Shown here one piece after another: positions 1 to 5,418 of a stretch of 6,926 nucleotides of DNA. Source of the stretch: an uncultured Streptococcus sp. GTDB taxonomy: Bacteria; Bacillota; Bacilli; Lactobacillales; Streptococcaceae. The DNA is taken from contig CAAEFF010000030.1 of assembly GCA_900755085.1 (NCBI GenBank), forward strand, positions 1 through 6,926. The letters are read 5' to 3'. The notes under the pieces are model-generated. The model ran no database searches, was not told the origin of the DNA, and worked only from the letters and a program-made list of their open reading frames with translations. The first letter of the stretch is position 1, and each line of letters starts with the position of its first letter. The translations under genes and the position numbers were made by a program.

Positions 1-1098
1 ATTCCAGGAGAAGGTACTTACACCGTTGCTCCAGACGGAACCGTAACATTTGTTCCAGAAAAATCATTCACTGGAGAAGGCACAGGCGTAACGGTTAAAC
101 GTGTCGATAAGAATGGTACTCCAGTTACTGCTAAGTACACACCAACTGTGACACCAGTAACTCCAACTGCAACACCAGCTGAATCTACTGGACCTCAAGG
201 TGTTGTTCAAACTGGAACCGTAACCTTCACTGAAGGTGACCCAGTTGCTCCAATCGATAAGGATACCATTACTCTTCTTGATGAAAATGGTCAACCAGCC
301 GCATCAGTAGAAGCGAAATCACCAGCAGGTAACGTGATCGGTACCTTCACTGTTGATAAAGAAACAGGTGTTGTGACCTTCACACCAACTGATAAATCTT
401 ATTCAGGTGAAGTCGTTCCAGTTAAGGTTCAAGGTAAAGATACAAACGGAACAGTTGCTGAAACAACTTACACACCGAAGATCACCCCAGTTGTACCAAC
501 TGCTGATCCTGCAACATCTACAGACATTCAAGGCCAAACACAAACAGGTAAACCAAGCTTCACGCCTGGTAACCCAAGTGTACCAATGGATGATGATGTA
601 CCAGCAACCTTTGAAGATGGCTCAACAACTAAAGTTATTCCAGGTGAAGGAACTTACACTGTTGCTCCAGATGGAACTGTAACCTTCGTCCCAGAAAAAT
701 CATTCACCGGAACAGGTACAGGCGTAACAGTGAAACGTGTTGATAAGAATGGTACTCCAGTTACTGCAACATACACACCAACTGTAACACCAGTTGCACC
801 AACAGCAGAACCAGTTACTTCAATTGGTAAGAAGGGTGCTACTCAAACAGGTAAACCAGTCTTCACAGAAGGTGATAGCCGTGTTCCAATGAACGACAAG
901 GTTCCAGCAACCTTTGACGATGGTTCAACAACCAAGATTATCCCAGGTGTTGGTACTTACACAGTAGCAGCAGACGGTACTGTAACTTTCACACCAGAAC
1001 CAGAATTCACTGGAACTGCACCAGCAGTGACAGTGGTTCGTGAAGATGTGAACGGAACCAAAGCTTCTGCAACTTACACACCAACTGTTCTTCCAATC
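1..1098 (+). repeat. CshA-type fibril repeats, tandem, about 100 codons each
   Basis: Taking each unit to end at the TPTVTPV-like block, the units are 1-162 (partial), 163-492 (110 codons), 493-795 (101 codons) and 796-1098 (101 codons). The partial first unit and the third are almost identical as protein. The second is a divergent, longer version with a TITLLDENGQP block in place of VPATFEDGSTTK. Such repeats form the rod-like stalk that lifts the N-terminal adhesive domain away from the cell wall. Confidence 0.85.
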
Positions 1099-1686
1099 AC
1101 TAAATTTGTTGATAAAGAAGGTAAGGAAATCCCAGGATACCCTACAGTTGATGGAGAAGAGCCAAAAGCTGAAATTCCAGGTTACCGCTTTGTGGAAACG
1201 AAGAAATTGCCTAATGGTGATACTGAACACGTCTATGAAAAAGTTACAACTTCATACGTAGACGAAAATGGGGATCCAATCCCAGGTAACCCTACAGAAG
1301 ATGGGGAACAACCGAAGAAAGATATCCCTGGTTATGACTTCGTGAAGACTGTTGTAGATAAAGATGGAAACACTCAACATATCTACAAGAAGACTGTGAC
1401 ACCAACTCCAACGCCGGATCCAACTCCGACACCAGAGCCACAACCACAGCCTACTCCACAGCCACAGCCACAACCACAACCTACTCCACAACCAAAACCA
1501 GAAGAGCCAACGATTCCTGTCGTTCCAGAAACGAAAGAAGAAGTGAAGTATATCGATCCACAAAATCCTACTGCACAACTTCCAAACACAGGAACAAAAG
1601 AATCTTCTACTGCTGGTCTTGCAATCTTTAGTGCTTTAGCAGGTCTGTCATTATTCGGATTTGCAAAACGCAAAAAAGAAGACTAA
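1..1686 (+). CDS. LPXTG-anchored CshA-type fibrillar surface adhesin, C-terminal part (5' end outside window)
   Basis: The frame is open from base 1 to the TAA at 1684-1686, giving 561 residues with no real start in the window; the GTG at 148 is an internal Val codon inside a repeat. In order: one partial and three full repeats of about 100 residues (1-366) of the CshA fibril type, with recurring QTG, VPATF-DGSTT, GTYTV-DGTVTF and TYTPTVTPV blocks; two MucBP-like repeats of about 50 residues (367-465); a Thr/Pro then Gln/Pro wall-spanning stretch (466-500); the sortase motif LPNTG (527-531); a hydrophobic segment (about 535-555) and a basic tail KRKKED. Sortase A would cleave between T and G and attach the protein to peptidoglycan. 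CshA-like proteins form surface fibrils that bind host ligands such as fibronectin and other oral bacteria; the binding domain would lie in the missing N-terminal part. The family call is firm; the ligand is unknown. Confidence 0.93.
   Translation: MPGEGTYTVAPDGTVTFVPEKSFTGEGTGVTVKRVDKNGTPVTAKYTPTVTPVTPTATPAESTGPQGVVQTGTVTFTEGDPVAPIDKDTITLLDENGQPAASVEAKSPAGNVIGTFTVDKETGVVTFTPTDKSYSGEVVPVKVQGKDTNGTVAETTYTPKITPVVPTADPATSTDIQGQTQTGKPSFTPGNPSVPMDDDVPATFEDGSTTKVIPGEGTYTVAPDGTVTFVPEKSFTGTGTGVTVKRVDKNGTPVTATYTPTVTPVAPTAEPVTSIGKKGATQTGKPVFTEGDSRVPMNDKVPATFDDGSTTKIIPGVGTYTVAADGTVTFTPEPEFTGTAPAVTVVREDVNGTKASATYTPTVLPITKFVDKEGKEIPGYPTVDGEEPKAEIPGYRFVETKKLPNGDTEHVYEKVTTSYVDENGDPIPGNPTEDGEQPKKDIPGYDFVKTVVDKDGNTQHIYKKTVTPTPTPDPTPTPEPQPQPTPQPQPQPQPTPQPKPEEPTIPVVPETKEEVKYIDPQNPTAQLPNTGTKESSTAGLAIFSALAGLSLFGFAKRKKED
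1099..1395 (+). repeat. Two MucBP-like repeats of about 50 codons
   Basis: Unit 1 is 1099-1245 and unit 2 is 1246-1395. Both follow the pattern [F/Y]VD-x-G-x-x-IPG-x-PT-x-DGE-x-P-x-x-x-IPGY-x-FV, then a DxxG or PNG turn and ending H-[VI]-Y-x-K. This matches the small beta-rich MucBP-type modules common near the C-terminus of Gram-positive wall proteins. The family assignment is by pattern recognition, and mucin binding is not shown by the sequence. Confidence 0.65.
1396..1500 (+). repeat. Pro-rich wall-spanning low-complexity tract
   Basis: The stretch codes first for Thr-Pro and then for Gln-Pro dipeptides. At the DNA level, 1441-1460 and 1471-1490 are 20-base direct repeats with one mismatch, so length changes by slippage are plausible. 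It lies between the MucBP-like modules and the LPNTG signal, where wall-crossing segments are usually found. Confidence 0.8.
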
Positions 1687-1703
1687 GCTAACTTATGGCT
1701 AAG

Positions 1704-1732
1704 AAAAACCGCGAAAATCTCGCGGTTTTTTC
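1704..1732 (+). terminator. Rho-independent terminator of the surface-protein gene
   Basis: An 11-bp perfect stem has its arms at 1704-1714 and 1720-1730 (core CCGCGA / TCGCGG) and a 5-base loop, with the T-run forming the outer stem and tail. It lies 17 bases after the stop codon. The A-run on the 5' side would make it work on the other strand too, but no convergent gene is present. Confidence 0.93.
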
Positions 1733-1796
1733 TGTTTGCATTTGAAAAAATATCCTCCAAACTAGATAGTTGAAATCAGTCTTTTATAAGAAAATT

Positions 1797-1805
1797 TGAT
1801 AAAAT
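1797..1805 (+). promoter_or_regulatory. Extended -10 promoter element for folA
   Basis: TGATAAAAT is a TGn-extended -10 with TAAAAT at 1800-1805. It lies 27 bases before the folA start, after the upstream terminator. No good -35 sits 16-18 bases upstream; the nearest TTGAAA (1770-1775) is 24 bases away, too far to pair with it. Streptococcal extended -10 promoters often work with a poor -35. Transcription would begin near 1812. Confidence 0.55.
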
Positions 1806-1832
1806 AGAAGTATCAGTGTAAAGGATGAGAGA

Positions 1833-2342
1833 ATGAAAAAGATTATTGGTATCTGGGCTCAAACTGAAAATGGCATTATTGGAAAGGACCAAGTCATGCC
1901 TTGGCATCTGCCAGCTGAGCTTCAGCATTTCAAAGAAACAACCATGGGACAAGCGATTCTCATGGGAAGAGTGACTTTTGATGGTATGAAAAAACGGGTT
2001 CTACCAGGTCGGACCAGCATTATCTTAACGCAAGATCAAGCCTATGATCCTGAAAATGATGCTGTACTCGTCATGCACAGCAAAGAAGAAGTCTTGGAGT
2101 GGTACCAGAAGCAAGAGAAGAATCTTTATATTATCGGTGGCAGTCAGATTTCAAAGCTCTTCTCTGACCAGTTAGAAGAATTGATCCAGACCATGATTCA
2201 TGCAACGATTGATGGAGATACATTGGCACCAAAATTTGAAGAGAGCCACTATGAAAGAGTCCGTCAAGTCCATCATCCGAAAGATGAGAAGAACCCATAT
2301 GATTTTACGGTCAACTATTATAAGAGAAAGGATTTAGACTAA
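1833..2342 (+). CDS. folA: Dihydrofolate reductase
   Basis: DHFR reduces dihydrofolate to tetrahydrofolate with NADPH in the cytoplasm, supplying one-carbon carriers for thymidylate, purine and methionine synthesis; it is the trimethoprim target. The 169-residue length is normal. Visible motifs are the N-terminal strand with IWAQ (7-10), the Met20-type loop with PWHLPAEL (23-30) carrying the active-site Trp24 and catalytic acid Glu29, the cofactor-binding block MGRVTF (44-49), and YIIGG (99-103). Ile101 aligns, from memory, with pneumococcal Ile100, whose change to Leu gives trimethoprim resistance, so that mutation is absent. The ATG has an AAGGA Shine-Dalgarno at 1821-1825, 7 bases upstream. 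The gene heads an operon with the small ORF, clpX and engB; its stop overlaps the next start by one base (TAATG). In pneumococcus the same gene is also called dyr/dfr. Confidence 0.97.
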   Translation: MKKIIGIWAQTENGIIGKDQVMPWHLPAELQHFKETTMGQAILMGRVTFDGMKKRVLPGRTSIILTQDQAYDPENDAVLVMHSKEEVLEWYQKQEKNLYIIGGSQISKLFSDQLEELIQTMIHATIDGDTLAPKFEESHYERVRQVHHPKDEKNPYDFTVNYYKRKDLD

Positions 2343-2512
2343 TGGAGCGAAGTGTCTTTGGTTTTTTTACAGCTGTCCTATGTGTCATCTGTTTGATTTG
2401 CGCCTTACAAACCTTTCGTAAAAAACGGTTTGGCCTCGCTATTTTATTCTTACTAAATGCTTTTACCAATCTTGTGAATTCCATTCACGCCTTTTACATG
2501 ACCTTATTTTAA
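2342..2512 (+). CDS. Small membrane protein, 56 residues, unknown function
   Basis: The ATG at 2342-2344 shares its first A with the folA stop (TAATG), and an AAAGGA Shine-Dalgarno lies at 2327-2332 inside folA, 9 bases before the start. This fits both independent initiation and coupled translation. The frame runs to TAA at 2510-2512. The product has two hydrophobic segments, about 5-22 and 30-46, split by a basic FRKKR turn (25-29), so a two-helix membrane hairpin is likely, with the basic loop expected inside the cell. I recall an uncharacterised small ORF in the same place, between dyr and clpX, in pneumococcus, which argues that it is a real gene. I recognise no functional domain and propose no function. 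Confidence 0.75.
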   Translation: MERSVFGFFTAVLCVICLICALQTFRKKRFGLAILFLLNAFTNLVNSIHAFYMTLF

Positions 2513-2520
2513 ACTAAATA
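2493..2520 (+). promoter_or_regulatory. Possible weak internal promoter before clpX
   Basis: TTTACA (2493-2498) and TAAATA (2515-2520) are spaced by 16 bases. The -35 is good (5 of 6) but the -10 is poor (3 of 6), and the site overlaps the end of the small ORF. It could give clpX some transcription independent of folA. No terminator separates folA from clpX, so read-through is expected anyway. Confidence 0.25.
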
Positions 2521-2550
2521 GAAACAGAAAATGACAGAAAGAGGAAATAC

Positions 2551-3783
2551 ATGCCAACGAATCAAAATAATGATATGATGGTTTATTGTTCATTTTGCGG
2601 AAAGAGTCAAGATGAAGTCCAAAAAATCATTGCAGGAAACAATGCGTTTATCTGTAATGAATGTGTAGAGTTAGCACAAGAAATTATCCGCGAGGAGCTA
2701 GCAGAAGAAGTTCTTGCTGACCTTAGCGAAGTTCCAAAACCAATCGAATTGCTCAATATCTTGAACCACTATGTGATTGGTCAAGATCGGGCTAAACGTG
2801 CCCTTGCAGTAGCGGTATACAACCACTATAAACGGATTAACTTCCACGATACGCGCGAAGACGAGACAGATGTTGAATTGCAAAAATCAAACATCCTCAT
2901 GATTGGACCTACTGGTTCAGGAAAGACCTTCTTGGCCCAAACCTTGGCTCGTAGCCTGAATGTTCCATTTGCTATTGCAGATGCAACAGCTTTAACTGAA
3001 GCCGGTTATGTGGGTGAAGACGTCGAAAATATTCTCTTGAAACTTCTTCAGGCGGCTGATTTCAATATCGAGCGTGCTGAACGAGGCATTATCTACGTCG
3101 ATGAAATTGATAAGATCGCTAAGAAAAGTGAAAATGTCTCTATCACACGTGACGTTTCTGGTGAAGGGGTACAACAAGCCCTCTTGAAGATTATCGAAGG
3201 AACTGTCGCTAGTGTTCCACCTCAAGGTGGACGCAAACACCCTCAACAAGAGATGATCCAAGTGGATACCAAGAATATTCTCTTCATCGTAGGAGGAGCC
3301 TTTGACGGGATCGAAGAAATTGTTAAGCAACGTCTCGGTGAAAAAGTCATCGGTTTCGGTAAGAACAATAAAGCTATTGATGAATCAAGCTCTTACATGC
3401 AAGAAATCGTAGCAGAAGATATTCAAAAATTCGGGATTATCCCAGAATTGATCGGACGTCTTCCAGTCTTTGCTGCTCTTGAGCAATTGACGGTTGACGA
3501 CCTTGTCCGTATTCTAAAAGAGCCACGCAATGCCTTGGTAAAACAATACCAAACCTTGCTTTCTTATGACAATGTTGAATTGGAATTCGATGATGAAGCC
3601 CTTCAAGAGATTGCTAATAAGGCCATCGAAAGAAAAACAGGAGCTCGTGGACTTCGTTCGATTATCGAAGAAACGATGATGGATGTCATGTTTGAAATTC
3701 CAAGTCAAGAAAATGTCAAACTTGTTCGCATTACAAAAGAAGCTGTAGATGGAACTGAAAAACCAATTCTCGAAACAGCCTAG
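2551..3783 (+). CDS. clpX: ATP-dependent Clp protease ATP-binding subunit ClpX
   Basis: ClpX is a hexameric AAA+ unfoldase that recognises tagged or damaged cytoplasmic proteins and threads them into the ClpP peptidase. The 410 residues match the family. Seen in order: an N-terminal zinc-binding domain with C13-x2-C16 and C35-x2-C38; Walker A GPTGSGKT (119-126); pore loop 1 GYVGED (152-157); Walker B with the acidic pair Asp184-Glu185; pore loop 2 RKH (228-230); the IGF tripeptide for docking to ClpP (267-269); the arginine finger Arg303 in ELIGRLP; and the sensor-2 GAR motif with Arg366. All key residues are intact. A GAGGA Shine-Dalgarno (2541-2545) lies 5 bases before the ATG. ClpX is often essential in streptococci and works with ClpP in competence and stress control; clpP itself is not here. 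engB follows after 11 bases, so the two are almost certainly co-transcribed. Confidence 0.98.
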   Translation: MPTNQNNDMMVYCSFCGKSQDEVQKIIAGNNAFICNECVELAQEIIREELAEEVLADLSEVPKPIELLNILNHYVIGQDRAKRALAVAVYNHYKRINFHDTREDETDVELQKSNILMIGPTGSGKTFLAQTLARSLNVPFAIADATALTEAGYVGEDVENILLKLLQAADFNIERAERGIIYVDEIDKIAKKSENVSITRDVSGEGVQQALLKIIEGTVASVPPQGGRKHPQQEMIQVDTKNILFIVGGAFDGIEEIVKQRLGEKVIGFGKNNKAIDESSSYMQEIVAEDIQKFGIIPELIGRLPVFAALEQLTVDDLVRILKEPRNALVKQYQTLLSYDNVELEFDDEALQEIANKAIERKTGARGLRSIIEETMMDVMFEIPSQENVKLVRITKEAVDGTEKPILETA

Positions 3784-3794
3784 AAAGATAAAAT

Positions 3795-4397
3795 ATGGAA
3801 ATTAACACACATAATGCGGATATCCTCTTAAGCGCTGCAAATAAGAGTCATTATCCTCAAGATGAGATTCCAGAAGTTGCACTTGCCGGTCGATCCAATG
3901 TCGGCAAGTCTTCTTTTATTAATACTCTCTTAAATCGAAAGAACCTGGCCAGAACATCTGGAAAACCAGGAAAAACTCAATTGCTCAATTTCTTCAATAT
4001 TGATGATAAACTCCGTTTGGTAGACGTACCTGGTTATGGCTATGCACGTGTTTCGAAAAAAGAGCGCGAGAAATGGGGGCGGATGATTGAAGAATACCTC
4101 ACTAGCCGGGAGAACTTAAAAGCGGTCGTTAGCCTGGTCGATTTTCGTCACGAACCTTCAGCAGATGATGTTCAGATGTATGAGTTCTTAAAATATTATG
4201 AGATCCCTGTGATCTTAGTTGCTACCAAGGCAGATAAGATTCCGCGTGGAAAATGGAACAAACATGAATCGATCATCAAGAAAAAACTAGATTTTGATCC
4301 TGCTGACACCTTTATCGTCTTTTCTTCGGTCACCAAAGAAGGACTAGAGAAGTCATGGGATGCTATTTTGGAAAATGCGTTTTACGAAATAAATTGA
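3795..4397 (+). CDS. engB: Ribosome biogenesis GTPase EngB/YsxC/YihA
   Basis: This is a TRAFAC-class GTPase needed for late assembly of the 50S ribosomal subunit and essential in many bacteria. The 200-residue length is typical for a single-domain EngB. The G motifs are complete: G1 GRSNVGKSS (32-40), the G2 Thr61 in KPGKTQ, G3 DVPG followed by YGYA (77-84), G4 TKAD (144-147), and a G5-like SSV (177-179). The start is an ATG 11 bases after the clpX stop; the ribosome-binding site is weak (AGAAAG), so translation may depend on coupling to clpX. The clpX-engB pair is conserved across streptococci and other Firmicutes. A terminator hairpin begins at the last base of the stop codon and closes the operon. 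Confidence 0.97.
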   Translation: MEINTHNADILLSAANKSHYPQDEIPEVALAGRSNVGKSSFINTLLNRKNLARTSGKPGKTQLLNFFNIDDKLRLVDVPGYGYARVSKKEREKWGRMIEEYLTSRENLKAVVSLVDFRHEPSADDVQMYEFLKYYEIPVILVATKADKIPRGKWNKHESIIKKKLDFDPADTFIVFSSVTKEGLEKSWDAILENAFYEIN

Positions 4398-4425
4398 AAT
4401 GACATGAAAATGTCATTTTTGTTTT
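4397..4425 (+). terminator. Terminator of the folA-clpX-engB operon
   Basis: A 9-bp perfect stem has arms AAATGACAT (4397-4405) and ATGTCATTT (4410-4418), with a stable GAAA tetraloop and a T-rich tail. Its first base is the last base of the engB TGA codon. The stem is AT-rich, so termination may be partial. Confidence 0.8.
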
Positions 4426-4441
4426 GGATTTATCTCGCAAT

Positions 4442-4458
4442 TGTAATACAAGTGTAAT
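4442..4458 (+). promoter_or_regulatory. WalR (VicR/YycF) box
   Basis: TGTAAT (4442-4447), five bases, then TGTAAT again (4453-4458) exactly fits the known WalR direct-repeat pattern TGTWAH-N5-TGTWAH. It ends 10 bases before the -35 of the glucosaminidase gene, a position typical of activation. WalRK is the essential two-component system controlling murein hydrolases in Firmicutes, so both motif and target gene type agree. Binding itself is inferred. Confidence 0.75.
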
Positions 4459-4468
4459 ATAAGTGGCT

Positions 4469-4496
4469 TTGTTTTCTTCTATCTATATGGTATAAT
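4469..4496 (+). promoter_or_regulatory. Promoter of the GH73 glucosaminidase gene
   Basis: A perfect TATAAT (4491-4496) preceded by TGG makes an extended -10. The -35 is weak (TTGTTT at 4469-4474 with 16-base spacing). A weak -35 next to an upstream activator box is the usual form of an activator-dependent promoter. Transcription would start near 4503, leaving a leader of about 44 bases. Confidence 0.8.
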
Positions 4497-4546
4497 TTCT
4501 ATAAAGATAAAAGATGATAAAAATTTAATTGGAGATAAATTGTATT

Positions 4547-5251
4547 ATGAAAAAGAAAATACGGAATAAAACGAAATTATTTGGTTTGTTCGTTTCTGTA
4601 TTAGCAGCAGGGACTTTTGCTGCTGCTATGAGCGAGCACGTCACATCAGTTGGTGCTAATGATGGATCTTACCAAGCTTATTCAGACCCTACTGAAGCTT
4701 TCATCTCACAAATTGGTGAGTCAGCTCGTCAGCTCGGTCAAGAGAATGACCTTTATGCTTCCGTTATGATCGCACAAGCCATCCTTGAAAGTGGTTCAGG
4801 TCAGTCTGGCTTGTCTTCTTATCCGCATTACAACCTTTTTGGGATTAAAGGAAGTTATGCTGGTCAATCAGCAGTGATGCAAACTTGGGAAGATGATGGT
4901 GCTGGAAATGCCTATACGATTAATGATGCTTTTCGTTCTTACCCATCTTACTATGAATCATTGCAAGACTATGTAGCTGTTTTGAAACAAGGACATTTTG
5001 CAGGTGCATGGAAGAGCAACACCTCTAGTTACCAGGATGCAACAGCAGCGTTGACAGGTGTTTATGCAACAGATACTAGCTACTATGCAAAACTTAATAA
5101 CATCATTGAAACCTATAATTTGACTCAATATGATTCACCAAATGTTCAAGGTGGTATTACAGGTTCGGTATACAATCCATATCGCCAACAGTTCACTTCA
5201 CAAGAAATCTTGAATTTGGATATCGCTTGGGCAAACCGTTTGAATTATTAA
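4547..5251 (+). CDS. Secreted GH73-family endo-beta-N-acetylglucosaminidase (murein hydrolase)
   Basis: The enzyme is predicted to cleave the glycan strands of peptidoglycan during wall remodelling or cell separation. The product is 234 residues. It has a basic start (MKKKIRNKTK), a hydrophobic core (11-27) and a likely signal-peptidase site after VGA (35-37), so it is exported. The glucosaminidase (GH73/FlgJ-like) domain spans about 48-190: AQAILESGSGQS carries the probable catalytic Glu81, followed by NLFGIKG (96-102) and YATD (173-176) near the domain end. A C-terminal tail (191-234) resembles no wall-binding domain I know; there is no LysM, choline-binding or SH3 module. I chose ATG 4547 because GGAG at 4531-4534 precedes it by 12 bases; the in-frame TTG at 4529 lies upstream of that site. 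The gene stands alone between two terminators and has a WalR box at its promoter. Confidence 0.9.
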   Translation: MKKKIRNKTKLFGLFVSVLAAGTFAAAMSEHVTSVGANDGSYQAYSDPTEAFISQIGESARQLGQENDLYASVMIAQAILESGSGQSGLSSYPHYNLFGIKGSYAGQSAVMQTWEDDGAGNAYTINDAFRSYPSYYESLQDYVAVLKQGHFAGAWKSNTSSYQDATAALTGVYATDTSYYAKLNNIIETYNLTQYDSPNVQGGITGSVYNPYRQQFTSQEILNLDIAWANRLNY

Positions 5252-5255
5252 AACT

Positions 5256-5285
5256 AAAACAGGCAGATGCCTGTTTTTTTATTTG
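5256..5285 (+). terminator. Terminator of the glucosaminidase gene
   Basis: A 9-bp stem with arms AAAACAGGC (5256-5264) and GCCTGTTTT (5269-5277), loop AGAT and a T-run, lies 4 bases after the stop codon. Confidence 0.92.
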
Positions 5286-5354
5286 TTTTTAGCACACAGT
5301 GATATTCGATATAAAACGTATATGATGAAAAGTTAAGAATTCTTCCTGAAAACC

Positions 5355-5383
5355 TTTTCAAACTTTTCTCTCTATGATATAAT
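5355..5383 (+). promoter_or_regulatory. Promoter of the FNT transporter gene
   Basis: TTTTCA (5355-5360) is followed after 17 bases by TATAAT (5378-5383), with TGA in front making an extended -10. Transcription would start near 5390, about 30 bases before the coding start. Confidence 0.82.
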
Positions 5384-5418
5384 GATTTTGTTCACAAACA
5401 TTATATAAGGAGAATATT

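Noticed and set aside
148..150. GTG as the start of the surface protein
   Set aside because: It is a Val codon within a repeat block (TPTVTPV) that recurs further on, and the frame is open from base 1. No ribosome-binding site precedes it.
1..1098. CRISPR-like or mobile repeat array
   Set aside because: The repeats are about 300 bases, in one reading frame, and conserved at the protein level, so they are coding domain repeats.
64..1673. Open frames on the - strand and the +2 frame (407-682) inside the surface-protein gene
   Set aside because: They are shadows of a repetitive, Thr/Pro-rich gene. Their products are low-complexity Trp/Cys/Ser or Gly-rich strings with no plausible start sites, and the + frame is clearly the coding one.
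4529..4546. TTG start giving a six-residue longer glucosaminidase
   Set aside because: The only Shine-Dalgarno (GGAG 4531-4534) lies downstream of this TTG. The ATG at 4547 begins a normal signal peptide.
5335..5344. Palindrome AAGAATTCTT as an operator
   Set aside because: It is a 10-base AT-rich palindrome upstream of the FNT promoter, with no match to a regulator site I know and within what chance would give.
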